From Bacillus rubiinfantis (lineage in GTDB: Bacteria; Bacillota; Bacilli; Bacillales; Cytobacillaceae): a stretch of DNA of 64,000 nucleotides. Within the stretch, counting starts at the first letter, position 1. Each line of letters starts with the position of its first letter. The translations under genes and the position numbers were made by a program. The stretch is taken from NCBI GenBank assembly GCA_000752035.1, contig CCFE01000018.1:248001-312000 (forward strand), written 5' to 3'. Under the pieces are notes generated by a model. The model made no database searches, had not been told where the DNA came from, and saw nothing but the letters and a program-made list of their open reading frames with translations. This document shows positions 51,052 to 60,003 of the stretch, one piece after another.

Positions 51052-51441
51052 TTAGGTAGACCTTGAGTTTGTACTTGTAATATTAACGCCGAGAATGCCT
51101 CCCATCATGGCGATTAATGTGTAACAAGTATGGTAGATAAATTGCTCAGCATCAAAGATACGATCATATCCCAAGTATTGGAACAAAAATACAATTAAGG
51201 AGTATAGGAGACCGGTTACTCCTCCGATTAACCAGCCTTTTTCTTTTCTTTTTCCCCCTGATAAGAAGCCGCCCCCAAAAAGGGCAATAAAAGAAATCGC
51301 TGTGATAATGTATTGAAGAGATGTTTCACCGGCTGATGTAAATCTAAAGATGAAGGAAATGATGAGACTGCAAATAGCAGCAAATGCAAAAATAAAGATT
51401 AACCCGTACAGAATTGCTGTACCAAAGCTTTTTGACTCGAT
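51052..51441 (-). CDS. yrzE: TIGR04086 family membrane protein YrzE, with apparent ATC start
   Basis: This 129-codon reverse-strand frame encodes four hydrophobic helices, with conserved-looking segments SFGTAILYGLIFIFAF, ITAISFIALFGGGFLSGGKR, KEKGWLIGG and TLIAMMGGILGVN, and matches the YrzE/TIGR04086 family found here between yajC and yrbG. The frame is intact, but it contains no ATG, GTG or TTG near its start. An in-frame stop lies ten codons upstream of the expected first codon, which is ATC (51441-51439). A strong GGGGGAG lies six bases before that ATC, exactly where a start codon belongs. The family usually begins Met-Glu, and here ATC is followed by Glu. It uses either a non-standard start or a start-codon mutation or sequence error. 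Confidence 0.8.
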   Translation of the reverse strand: MESKSFGTAILYGLIFIFAFAAICSLIISFIFRFTSAGETSLQYIITAISFIALFGGGFLSGGKRKEKGWLIGGVTGLLYSLIVFLFQYLGYDRIFDAEQFIYHTCYTLIAMMGGILGVNITSTNSRST

Positions 51442-51649
51442 TTTTCTCTCCCCCTTTGTCCTCTATCCGACTGTTGCTACCTGCTTTACTTAACAGGAAT
51501 TAAACAGTTTCTTATCTAGTACAAGCATATTCATCATGAATAGAAAGTAGAATTGAATTTTTTAAAATAGTTGGCTGACTTTTCCACTTATTAAAACTAC
51601 AACAAAGAGGAAACATAAGAATTGAAACTTTTACAAAGGAGAGAGCTGT

Positions 51650-52321
51650 GTGGAAGTTTATTTTAATATAATTTTGAGGACCTTGATTTTGTATGCTGTA
51701 TTGCTGTTAATATTCAGATTCATGGGGAAACGGGAAATTGGCGAACTCAGTATTCTAGATTTAGTGGTCTTTATTATGATTGGTGAAATGGCTGTCATCG
51801 CAATTGAAAATACTAACGAACCTTTGTTCCAAACGATTATTCCGATGGTTTTATTAATGATTATTCAAATTACGCTAGCACTTATCTCACTAAAGAGCAA
51901 GAGGTTTCGTGATCTAATTGACGGAAAACCTACAATTATTATTAACCGTGGAAAAGTTGATGAACAAGCAATGAGAAAGCATCGTTATAATTTTGATGAT
52001 TTGCTCATGCAACTGCGGGAAAATAATGTTAGAAGTATCGCTGATGTGGAGTTTGCCATATTAGAAACATCGGGAAAATTATCGGTTATCGAGAAAATTG
52101 AAGACCCAAAAAAGCCCAAAACTCCTGCCCAAAACGGCGATATCACTATTCCGTTGATTATGGATGGCAATATCATGGAAGAAAGTCTAAGTAAAATTAA
52201 TAAAACTAATCTTTGGCTTCGCCAGGAGTTAAAAAAGAAAGGTATTAAGGATTTAAAAAAAGTTTCATTTTGCAGTTATGAGAACGGAAAATTTTACATT
52301 GATACCAGAGATAATGAATAG
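51650..52321 (+). CDS. yrbG: DUF421 (YetF-family) membrane protein YrbG
   Basis: The 223-residue protein has two or three membrane helices in the first 75 residues (ILRTLILYAVLLLIFRFMGK, LDLVVFIMIGEMAVIAI). A cytoplasmic DUF421 domain follows (about 80-150, LIDGKPTIIINRGKVDEQAM), and then a variable C-terminus. Relatives in B. subtilis (YetF, YdfS) have been linked to spore or envelope properties, but the function is not settled. Start GTG 51650 follows AAAGGAGAG. The 208 bases between yrzE and yrbG hold the two divergent start regions, and I see no clear promoter boxes. Confidence 0.9.
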   Translation: MEVYFNIILRTLILYAVLLLIFRFMGKREIGELSILDLVVFIMIGEMAVIAIENTNEPLFQTIIPMVLLMIIQITLALISLKSKRFRDLIDGKPTIIINRGKVDEQAMRKHRYNFDDLLMQLRENNVRSIADVEFAILETSGKLSVIEKIEDPKKPKTPAQNGDITIPLIMDGNIMEESLSKINKTNLWLRQELKKKGIKDLKKVSFCSYENGKFYIDTRDNE

Positions 52322-52322
52322 A

Positions 52323-52350
52323 AAGACACGCATATTAGCGTGTCTTCTTT
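52323..52350. terminator. Bidirectional terminator between yrbG and spoVB
   Basis: AAGACACGC (52323-52331) and GCGTGTCTT (52338-52346) pair around ATATTA, with CTTT after it, between the convergent stop codons. Confidence 0.85.
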
Positions 52351-53902
52351 AATTACGGGTGATAAATTTGCCAAGCCATGGAATCCGGCTTACATCATTC
52401 CTTTTAATTAGCCCAAACAGCAAAAGAAGCAAAGTATAAATGAAAGTCATCGAGGCTAATGCAATCAAAACTTTTGTAACTAGCGGTTCTGACGGAATTA
52501 TATGGTGGATAATCCAGTAGCCTATTGTACCTGTCACTCCAATAATTAGAAACCCTTTTACATAATCACGCACATGTATAGTGAACGAAACTTTTTTGAA
52601 TACTGTGGCTAAATGAAGGAAGGTAACTAATACAAAGCCAACCATAATTCCTAACGCAGCACCAGTGATTCCAAAAGGTGGCTGTGAAGCTAAGACAAAG
52701 ATGACGGCAGTTTTTACGGCTGCCCCAATTAAGCTGTTAATCATTGCTGCCCTAGCAAGATTTAACGCCTGTAATACAGCCTGCAAGGGCCCTTGGAAGT
52801 AATAGATGATAAAAAAGGGTGCCATTAATCGAATAAAAGACGAACCTTTCGTTGATCCATACATTAACTCCATCAGTGGCTCAGCCAGCACATATAAGAT
52901 GACAACTGCAAGGCCCCCGGATAAAAATACGAATCGTAATGCTTGTTCCAAGCGATATTGAATTAACTTGTAATGATTTCGTGAATTTGCTTCACTTATA
53001 GCTGGGACCAATGAAGTAGCCAAAGAAAAGGTGATAAAGGATGGCAGCATTAATAATGGCATCGCATACCCAGTTAGTGCTCCATATTGTTTTGTTGCAT
53101 CAACGGCAATAACCCCTGCAATAGCTAAGCTGTGGGCAACAACAATTGGTTCAAAAAACCAGGAAACGGAACCAATCATCCTGCTTCCCATCGTTGGCAG
53201 GGCAATGCTCATTAAATTGTTAAACGTACTTTTTCCGGATTGGACAAATGTAAAAAAGTTTTTTCTTAATCTAAAGTGTTTTTTTAATTTAAATGTAGTA
53301 AGTAAATAAATTAACGATACCAGTTCTCCAAGTACTGAAGCAGCCATGGCTGCCGCAGCTGCGTATTCAATTCCGTATGGAAGAAAGGCCTTTGTTACTA
53401 CCGCAATCAAGGTAATTCGGATCACTTGCTCTAAAATCTGTGAAATCGCGGAAGGCTGCATATTTTGCCTTCCTTGAAAATAGCCTCTCAAAACCGAAGA
53501 TACTGCAATAATTGGAATCGCAGGGGTTATCGCTATTAACGGATAAAAAGTTCGTTGGTCTGTAAATAATGTTGATGAGAGCAACGGTGCGAGCAAAATT
53601 AGCAATGGCGTGAGTATTACAGCCAGGCTAATCGTAATAGCTAGGGAGACAACAAGTATTTTTTTGATTTCAGCAAAATTCCCCTTTGCTTCAGCTTCGG
53701 CAACATTTTTCGAAATAGCCACTGGCAACCCGAGTTGAACGAGCGTAACCACAAGAATAAATGTTGGATACGCCATCATGTATAACCCGACCCCTTCCTC
53801 TCCAATGCTGCGGGCTAACACAATACGATAAATAAAACCAAGGACTCTAGTTACGAGACCTGCAGCTAAGAGGATAAAAGTCCCCTTAATAAACTTAGAC
53901 AT
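52349..53902 (-). CDS. spoVB: Stage V sporulation protein B, flippase-like
   Basis: The 517-residue polytopic protein (about 14 helices) belongs to the polysaccharide transporter/MVF (MOP) superfamily. It opens with FIKGTFILLAAGLVTRVLGF and contains GLYMMAYPTFILVVTLVQLG and VLRGYFQGRQNMQPSAISQ. SpoVB is needed for cortex peptidoglycan synthesis and probably flips lipid II-type precursors in the mother cell. It is reverse relative to its neighbours. A possible sigma-E promoter lies upstream (53947-53976). Confidence 0.94.
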   Translation of the reverse strand: MSKFIKGTFILLAAGLVTRVLGFIYRIVLARSIGEEGVGLYMMAYPTFILVVTLVQLGLPVAISKNVAEAEAKGNFAEIKKILVVSLAITISLAVILTPLLILLAPLLSSTLFTDQRTFYPLIAITPAIPIIAVSSVLRGYFQGRQNMQPSAISQILEQVIRITLIAVVTKAFLPYGIEYAAAAAMAASVLGELVSLIYLLTTFKLKKHFRLRKNFFTFVQSGKSTFNNLMSIALPTMGSRMIGSVSWFFEPIVVAHSLAIAGVIAVDATKQYGALTGYAMPLLMLPSFITFSLATSLVPAISEANSRNHYKLIQYRLEQALRFVFLSGGLAVVILYVLAEPLMELMYGSTKGSSFIRLMAPFFIIYYFQGPLQAVLQALNLARAAMINSLIGAAVKTAVIFVLASQPPFGITGAALGIMVGFVLVTFLHLATVFKKVSFTIHVRDYVKGFLIIGVTGTIGYWIIHHIIPSEPLVTKVLIALASMTFIYTLLLLLFGLIKRNDVSRIPWLGKFITRN

Positions 53903-53946
53903 CTACCTTCCCACCTTCTCAAAAAAGAAGAATTCATATACAATTA

Positions 53947-53976
53947 TCTATATGCTTCATGGTGGACAAAGCATGA
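53947..53976 (-). promoter_or_regulatory. Candidate sigma-E promoter of spoVB
   Basis: On the reverse strand TCATGCT (53970-53976), 15 bases and CATATAGA (53947-53954) partly match the sigma-E consensus, about 45 bases before the spoVB start codon. Confidence 0.42.
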
Positions 53977-54028
53977 CAAGTAGTGTGATGAATCTAGAGA
54001 GACCAAATTTTTGAAGGAGGCAGGAGAA

Positions 54029-54325
54029 ATGGATAATGGCCATGCTTATGATATGTATCGTCCGAAAGTACAACCAGCACTTGCGAGTAAATTAGAAGAG
54101 TTTCATTTACTTGGTAATGATACGGTTACTGAGCAAGAACTTTGGACATTTTTAACGAAGAAAAAGTGGCGAAAACCAAAGGAAGATATACATCTTTATG
54201 AGGTGATTGAGGATATTTTTGCTATCAAAGTTAGTGATTATATTAGCTATGCTGCCATTGAATCCTATAAAACTGCCGAGTTCTCATTTGCTAATGAAAA
54301 CGAATTAAAGGAACTATTAAAATAA
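54029..54325 (+). CDS. comN: Post-transcriptional regulator ComN
   Basis: The 98-residue soluble protein fits the ComN (YrzD) family, known in B. subtilis as a post-transcriptional regulator of the late competence comE mRNA. Conserved segments are LASKLEEFHLLGNDTVTEQE, LWTFLTKKKWRKPKED and IHLYEVIEDIFAIKVSDYI. ATG 54029 is preferred over TTG 54011 because AAGGAGG (54014-54020) lies between them with good spacing. The position between spoVB and secDF agrees with B. subtilis. Confidence 0.82.
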   Translation: MDNGHAYDMYRPKVQPALASKLEEFHLLGNDTVTEQELWTFLTKKKWRKPKEDIHLYEVIEDIFAIKVSDYISYAAIESYKTAEFSFANENELKELLK

Positions 54326-54420
54326 CTGTAGTAAATCTCTCATCTACTATGTCATAAGTTAAACTACCCCATTGTTATCGTCCAAGGACATGGTAATCGG
54401 CGAGTTTTTACTAATGGAAA

Positions 54421-54449
54421 TTGACAGCTTTTCTGAGTTATTCCATAAT
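54421..54449 (+). promoter_or_regulatory. Sigma-A promoter of secDF
   Basis: TTGACA (54421-54426), a 17-base spacer and CATAAT (54444-54449). The leader to the secDF start codon would be about 73 bases. The 95 bases before it, after comN, show no feature I can name. Confidence 0.7.
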
Positions 54450-54481
54450 GGAAACAGTGATTTTTTACTATTTAAGTAAAG

Positions 54482-54516
54482 AGCTTGTTCGCTTTTATGG
54501 GACAAGCTGTAGGAGG
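54482..54516 (+). promoter_or_regulatory. Leader hairpin next to the secDF ribosome-binding site
   Basis: AGCTTGTT (54482-54489) and GACAAGCT (54501-54508) form an eight-pair stem with one G-U pair, two bases before AGGAGG (54511-54516). It may affect translation of secDF. No T run follows, so it is not a terminator. Confidence 0.4.
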
Positions 54517-54528
54517 AAAAAATACATA

Positions 54529-56793
54529 ATGGTTAAGCGCAGTAGAATTGTCGCATTCTTTTTGCTCGTTGTGCTTATCGGCAGCACAATAGGCGTTTCA
54601 GCGAAAGACATCTTAAACAATATTAAGCTGGGGCTAGATCTTCAGGGCGGATTCGAGGTTCTATACGAAGTAAAACCAGCTAAAAAAGGCCAAAAAATTA
54701 ATAAGGATGTTTTGGCAAGTACAGCAGAAGCACTTGATAAGCGGATCAATGTACTTGGAGTAAGTGAACCAATCATTCAAATTGAGGGAAAAGATCGTAT
54801 TCGGGTTCAACTTGCTGGTGTAAAAGACCAAAATAAGGCACGTGAAATATTGTCAACCCAGGCAAATCTTTCTTTCCGCGATGTCGATGACAAGTTGAAA
54901 ATGGATGGCTCTGACCTGAAACAGGGCGGAGCAAAGCAAACGTTCGACGAACAAGGCAAACCAAGTGTGTCCTTAACATTAAAAAGTGCAGACAAGTTTG
55001 CCAAGGTAACAAAAGAAATTTCAAGCAAACCTTATGGTTCAAATCTGTTGGTCATTTGGCTTGACTTTGAAGAAGGAAAAGATTCATTTAAAACAGAAGC
55101 TGCTAAAGAAAATCCGAAGTATTTATCGGCACCGACAGTAAATGAAGTATTTAATCAAAATACGGTTTCAATTGTTGGTAATTTTACTTCCGAAGAGGCA
55201 AAATCGCTAGCTGATTTATTAAATGCCGGTTCGTTACCTGTCAAGTTGAAAGAAGTTTACTCTACTTCTATTGGTGCGAAGTTTGGGGAAAAAGCATTAA
55301 ATGATACGATTTTTGCAGGTATTATTGGCGTTGCCATCATCTACTTATTTATGATTTTGTATTATCGCTTCCCAGGGTTCATTGCCTGTGTCAGTTTGAG
55401 TATTTACATTTACCTAATCTTACTTATTTTTGATTGGATGAATGGAGTGCTGACACTTCCGGGAATTGCGGCTATTATTCTCGGGGTTGGGATGGCGGTC
55501 GACGCCAATATCATAACCTATGAACGGATTAGGGAAGAACTGAAGGTAGGGAAGTCGATTAAGTCTGCCTTCCAAGCAGGGGAGAAAAATGCCTTCACAT
55601 CTATTCTTGACTCGAACCTGACGACAATTTTAACTGCTGCTGTACTATTCTTCTATGGAACAAGCTCTGTTAAAGGGTTTGCGACCATGTTAATCGTCAG
55701 TATTTTAATGAGCTTTTTAACCGCGGTTTATGGATCCCGTCTGTTATTAGGATTATGGGTCCACAGCGGTATCTTTAAAAAGAAACCAAGTTGGTTTGGG
55801 GTAAAACCGTCCGATATCCATGATCTTTCAGAAAATGTTGACACATTGGATTTGCCAACTCGTTTTGATAAATTTGATTTTGTCAAAAATCGCAAGAAAT
55901 TTTTTACCATTTCTAGTGTTCTTTTGGCAGCTGGTTTGATAGTATTAGTAGTCATGCGCTTAAATTTATCGATTGACTTTTCCAGCGGTACACGGATACA
56001 AGTTGATTCAAATAAGCCACTGACCGCAGAAGTGTTAAAATCGGCTTTTGAGAAACATGATATAAGCACCGATGATATTGTTATTTCCAGTGATAAGACA
56101 TCTGGTACTGCTCGCTTGGTTGGTGTGCTTTCAAAAGATGAAATCGCAAAGTTAAAATCTGACTTCAAAGCAGAATTTGGTTCCGAACCAAACGTTAGTA
56201 CTGTTTCGCCAACGGTTGGGAAAGAACTGGCCAAGAATGCTGTAATTGCTTTGATCATTGCCTCGATTGGAATTATTATTTATGTCAGTGTACGGTTTGA
56301 ATTGTATATGGCGATTGCGGCGATTGCTTCCTTACTGCATGATGCTTTCTTTATGGTGGCTTTTTTCAGTCTGACAAGGCTTGAGGTAGATTTAACGTTT
56401 ATTGCCGCGGTGCTGACAATTGTTGGTTACTCAATTAACGATACGATTGTAACCTTCGACCGGATGCGGGAAAACATGCACAAGAAGAAGCGCCTTAAAA
56501 CACCAGCAGATATTGCTGAGGTTTTAAACGTAAGTATTCGGCAAACTTTAACCCGTTCGTTAAATACTGTCTTAACAGTATTAGTTACTGTTATCGCGCT
56601 TATCATCTTTGGCAGTGAGTCGATTCAGAATTTCTCCATTGCCTTATTTGTCGGTTTAATGGTTGGGGTTTATTCTTCAATCTGTATCGCCGGTCCGCTT
56701 TGGTATGTGATGAAAACTCGGGAATTAAAGAAAAAAGGTGTAATTAGAACGGTTAAGGAAAAGAAAAAATACTCAGATCAGCCACAAGTTTAA
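54529..56793 (+). CDS. secDF: Fused protein translocase subunit SecDF
   Basis: SecDF uses the proton gradient to help pull proteins through SecYEG. The 754-residue product is the Bacillus-type fusion of SecD and SecF, with 12 helices. The SecD half contains IKLGLDLQGGFEVLYEV, the P1 domain and GVGMAVDANIITYERIREEL. The SecF half starts near residue 445 (FDFVKNRKKFFTISS), with IVGYSINDTIVTFDRMREN. Start ATG 54529 follows AGGAGG at a rather long 12-base gap. Frames extending upstream overlap the promoter and have no site. Confidence 0.95.
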   Translation: MVKRSRIVAFFLLVVLIGSTIGVSAKDILNNIKLGLDLQGGFEVLYEVKPAKKGQKINKDVLASTAEALDKRINVLGVSEPIIQIEGKDRIRVQLAGVKDQNKAREILSTQANLSFRDVDDKLKMDGSDLKQGGAKQTFDEQGKPSVSLTLKSADKFAKVTKEISSKPYGSNLLVIWLDFEEGKDSFKTEAAKENPKYLSAPTVNEVFNQNTVSIVGNFTSEEAKSLADLLNAGSLPVKLKEVYSTSIGAKFGEKALNDTIFAGIIGVAIIYLFMILYYRFPGFIACVSLSIYIYLILLIFDWMNGVLTLPGIAAIILGVGMAVDANIITYERIREELKVGKSIKSAFQAGEKNAFTSILDSNLTTILTAAVLFFYGTSSVKGFATMLIVSILMSFLTAVYGSRLLLGLWVHSGIFKKKPSWFGVKPSDIHDLSENVDTLDLPTRFDKFDFVKNRKKFFTISSVLLAAGLIVLVVMRLNLSIDFSSGTRIQVDSNKPLTAEVLKSAFEKHDISTDDIVISSDKTSGTARLVGVLSKDEIAKLKSDFKAEFGSEPNVSTVSPTVGKELAKNAVIALIIASIGIIIYVSVRFELYMAIAAIASLLHDAFFMVAFFSLTRLEVDLTFIAAVLTIVGYSINDTIVTFDRMRENMHKKKRLKTPADIAEVLNVSIRQTLTRSLNTVLTVLVTVIALIIFGSESIQNFSIALFVGLMVGVYSSICIAGPLWYVMKTRELKKKGVIRTVKEKKKYSDQPQV

Positions 56794-56808
56794 TAGATGT
56801 TACGAAAT

Positions 56809-56838
56809 AAAACCGCAGCTCCTGCGGTTTTATTTTTT
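56809..56838 (+). terminator. Terminator of secDF
   Basis: AAAACCGCAG (56809-56818) and CTGCGGTTTT (56822-56831) with a CTC loop are followed by ATTTTTT. Confidence 0.92.
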
Positions 56839-56907
56839 CAAATAGAATGATTGAAAGCAGTATGTTGCTCCTGTATAATAAGAAAGTCTGAGAGGTGAAC
56901 GTGAACG

Positions 56908-59262
56908 ATGTTAAAATCAAAAACAAGATGGATTGTGCGTAATTCCAATCGCAAACAAGCAGTGCAGCTTGCTCAGGAATTAAATATCAGCCCTCTTGTT
57001 GCTTCCATGCTCGTTAACCGTGGTATTGACACTCCATCTTCTGCACGGTTTTTTTTATTTGGAAAAGAAGACTTTCACGACCCATATCTACTAAAAGGAA
57101 TGAATGTTGCTGTCGAACGAATTCGGCTTGCAATTGAACAGAATGAACCGATTCTCATATTTGGTGACTATGACGCCGACGGAGTCAGCAGTACTTCATT
57201 ATTACTCATGACATTGCGTCATCTAGGAGCAAATGTTGATTATTATATTCCCAATCGTTTTTCTGAAGGTTATGGACCAAATGAGCCTGCATTTCGGCAT
57301 GCTGCTGAACGCGGTGTTAAACTGATTATAACTGTTGATACAGGAATTGCTGCCATTCATGAGGCAAATATTGCTAAAGAATTAGGTGTTGATCTAATCA
57401 TAACTGACCATCATGAACCTGGTCCGGTATTACCAGAGGCGTTAGCGATCATTCACCCAAAACTTCCAGACAGTGATTATCCTTTTCGAGAATTAGCGGG
57501 TGTTGGTGTTGCCTTTAAAGTAGCCCACGCGCTTTATGATTCTGTACCGGAGCATTTACTTGAAATAGCGGTCATCGGTACGATTGCTGATTTGGTTTCT
57601 TTAACAGGTGAAAATCGGTTAATTGCGAAAAAAGGACTGGAAAAACTAAAACTAACACAAAATCCAGGTCTTAAAGCTATCTTTAAACTGGCTGGTATTG
57701 AGCCTCAGTCGGTGACTGAAGAAACAGTCGGGTTTACACTTGCACCGAGAATCAATGCAGTTGGACGCTTAGGCGATGCTGATTTAGCTGTTGACCTCCT
57801 GTTAACTGAAGATAATTTTGAAGCACAACAGTTAGCTGAAGAGATAGAAGAATTGAACAAAACGCGACAGCAGATTGTTCAAAATATTGCGCAAGAGGCT
57901 TTTTTAGAAGTAGAGAGCCATTTCCCTATTGACAACCATAAAGTCATCGTTGTCGGGAAAGAGGGCTGGAATGCGGGGGTCATTGGCATTGTTGCCTCAA
58001 AGCTAGTTGAAAAATACTATCGGCCAGCAATCGTCCTAAGCTATGACAAGGAAAAAGGATTGGCAAAAGGGTCAGCACGCAGTATTCCAGGTTTTGATTT
58101 ATTTCAACATTTATCGTCTGTAAGAGAGTTTCTTCCTCATTTTGGCGGGCATCCAATGGCAGCGGGGATGACGTTACGAATTGATGATGTTCCGAAGTTA
58201 CGACAAAAATTAAATGACATTGCTGACGCTATTTTAACAGAAGATGATTTTACTCCAATTACCTATCTGGATGAGGAAGTCCGCTTAGAGGATATTCAGC
58301 TATCTTCATTAGATGAAATCCGCATGTTAGCGCCCTTTGGGGTGGACAACCCCAAACCTAAGGTATTAATTAATCAAGTTGATATCGTAAATCTTCGGAA
58401 GATTGGCAGTGAGCAAACCCATTTAAAGCTTACGGTAATGGATCAGGATGCCCAGTTAGACGGTGTCGGTTTTGGACTTGGATCACTGGCTGATGAAATT
58501 TCACCAGCAGCAAAAATTTCACTCATTGGGGAATTGTCGATCAATGAGTGGAACAATATCCGTAAACCGCAAATTTTTGTCCAAGACATAGCAATTCGTT
58601 CTTGGCAGATGTTTGATTTTCGCGGACAAAAGCATCTCAAAAACATTCCGGCCACTGTTCCTGAAGAAAATAGAAAAATAATCGTGTTTAACCCATTATT
58701 GGCTGAAAAAATAACGCAGCATCTTGGTGTTGAACCATCTATCATTCATGATATGGAAACGGCCAAGCTTTTGGATGTCTGCGCTGCCAATATAGCATTA
58801 GTAGATTTTCCGCCTTCAAAGGAACTTTTAATTCAATTATTGAAGGATAAGCATCCTGCGAGAATCTATGCATATTTTTATAAACCGGCCAGTGATTTTT
58901 TTAGCATTTTACCAACACGTGAACATTTCAAATGGTTCTATGCCTTATTATTAAAAAAGGGACCAATTGACATAAAACGATATGGTGATGAAATTGCTAA
59001 ACTGCGGGGCTGGACACGAGAGACGATTAATTTTATGTCAAAGGTGTTTTATGAACTAGATTTTGTTACAATAAACAATGGATTGATTTCTTTAAACAAA
59101 CAAGCACAGAAGCGCGATTTAACTGACTCTATAACTTTCCAGCAAAAGCAAGCACAATCAAATCTTGAAAAGGAATTATTATTTTCATCCTATCAAGAGT
59201 TGAAAAAATGGTTTTCAGCTATCATCGAAGAGGCAGTTGAATTTGAGGAGGCATTGAAATAA
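56908..59262 (+). CDS. recJ: Single-stranded-DNA-specific exonuclease RecJ
   Basis: RecJ degrades 5' ends of single-stranded DNA in recombination and mismatch repair. The 784-residue product has the DHH phosphoesterase motifs IFGDYDADGVSSTSLL and TDHHEP, and the DHHA1 motif GGHPMAAGMTL. An OB-fold domain and a long C-terminal domain typical of Bacillus RecJ follow. Start ATG 56908 follows GAGAGGTGA. It overlaps apt by one base. The B. subtilis neighbours yrvC and yrvD between secDF and recJ are absent. Confidence 0.95.
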   Translation: MLKSKTRWIVRNSNRKQAVQLAQELNISPLVASMLVNRGIDTPSSARFFLFGKEDFHDPYLLKGMNVAVERIRLAIEQNEPILIFGDYDADGVSSTSLLLMTLRHLGANVDYYIPNRFSEGYGPNEPAFRHAAERGVKLIITVDTGIAAIHEANIAKELGVDLIITDHHEPGPVLPEALAIIHPKLPDSDYPFRELAGVGVAFKVAHALYDSVPEHLLEIAVIGTIADLVSLTGENRLIAKKGLEKLKLTQNPGLKAIFKLAGIEPQSVTEETVGFTLAPRINAVGRLGDADLAVDLLLTEDNFEAQQLAEEIEELNKTRQQIVQNIAQEAFLEVESHFPIDNHKVIVVGKEGWNAGVIGIVASKLVEKYYRPAIVLSYDKEKGLAKGSARSIPGFDLFQHLSSVREFLPHFGGHPMAAGMTLRIDDVPKLRQKLNDIADAILTEDDFTPITYLDEEVRLEDIQLSSLDEIRMLAPFGVDNPKPKVLINQVDIVNLRKIGSEQTHLKLTVMDQDAQLDGVGFGLGSLADEISPAAKISLIGELSINEWNNIRKPQIFVQDIAIRSWQMFDFRGQKHLKNIPATVPEENRKIIVFNPLLAEKITQHLGVEPSIIHDMETAKLLDVCAANIALVDFPPSKELLIQLLKDKHPARIYAYFYKPASDFFSILPTREHFKWFYALLLKKGPIDIKRYGDEIAKLRGWTRETINFMSKVFYELDFVTINNGLISLNKQAQKRDLTDSITFQQKQAQSNLEKELLFSSYQELKKWFSAIIEEAVEFEEALK

Positions 59263-59774
59263 TGGACTTGAAACAATTTATAGCAATTGTTCCGGATTAC
59301 CCTAAAGAAGGGATCGTTTTTAAAGATATTACCCCATTAATGAATGATGGAGAAGCTTATAAATATGCTACAGACCAAATTGTCCACTACGCAAAAGACA
59401 AACAAATTGACTTGATTGTCGGCCCAGAAGCACGTGGCTTTATTATTGGCTGTCCTGTAGCTTATGCGTTGGGTGTTGGGTTTGCCCCGGTGAGAAAGGA
59501 AGGAAAACTGCCAAGGGAAACCATTAAAGTAAGCTATGGCCTTGAGTATGGTAAGGATGTTCTTACTATTCATAAGGATGCTATAAAGCCTGGGCAAAGA
59601 GTGCTGATTACTGATGATTTATTGGCAACCGGAGGCACAATTGAAGCAACAATTCAATTAGTTGAACAATTGGGCGGAGTTGTTGCTGGAATCGCTTTCT
59701 TGATTGAACTTTCTTACCTGGATGGCAGGAAAAAACTTGACAACTATGATATATTAACTTTAATGAAGTATTAA
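59262..59774 (+). CDS. apt: Adenine phosphoribosyltransferase
   Basis: Apt salvages adenine to AMP using PRPP. The 170-residue product has the usual length, the opening FIAIVPDYPKEGIVFKDITP, the segment IVGPEARGFIIG, and the PRPP-binding motif VLITDDLLATGGT. Its start overlaps the recJ stop codon (TAATG), with GAGGAGG upstream. relA follows after a terminator and promoter. Confidence 0.97.
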   Translation: MDLKQFIAIVPDYPKEGIVFKDITPLMNDGEAYKYATDQIVHYAKDKQIDLIVGPEARGFIIGCPVAYALGVGFAPVRKEGKLPRETIKVSYGLEYGKDVLTIHKDAIKPGQRVLITDDLLATGGTIEATIQLVEQLGGVVAGIAFLIELSYLDGRKKLDNYDILTLMKY

Positions 59775-59784
59775 ACAAGAAAAT

Positions 59785-59815
59785 GAGGGCACTCGAATAA
59801 AGAGTGCTCTCTTTA
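59785..59815 (+). terminator. Terminator of recJ-apt
   Basis: GAGGGCACTC (59785-59794) and GAGTGCTCTC (59802-59811) pair with one G-U pair and are followed by TTT. Confidence 0.75.
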
Positions 59816-59900
59816 TATAAGTAAAACGACTCAAATCTATATTTTTAGACAGAAAAATTGACATTCTTTGTATTTATTTTGAAAAAAGAGTTTGAATTGC

Positions 59901-59929
59901 TTTACATCTACATGATTTTTTTCGATAAT
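59901..59929 (+). promoter_or_regulatory. Candidate sigma-A promoter of relA
   Basis: TTTACA (59901-59906), 17 bases and GATAAT (59924-59929) lie in a very AT-rich 190-base region between apt and relA. A second TTGACA near 59859 has no good -10 box. The leader would be about 68 bases. Confidence 0.55.
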
Positions 59930-60003
59930 AATAACAATTATTCTAACTTAGTAAATTTTTTATATGCAGCAATGAAAATGAGATGGAAAATAAAGGTGAT
60001 TCT

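Noticed and set aside
54421..54528. An N-terminal extension of SecDF by up to 36 residues
   Set aside because: The upstream TTG and ATG codons overlap the TTGACA / CATAAT promoter and have no ribosome-binding site. The ATG at 54529 matches family starts.
55728..56258. A 176-codon reverse-strand frame inside secDF
   Set aside because: It is a shadow of secDF codon use, with no Shine-Dalgarno site and no membrane or domain pattern of its own.
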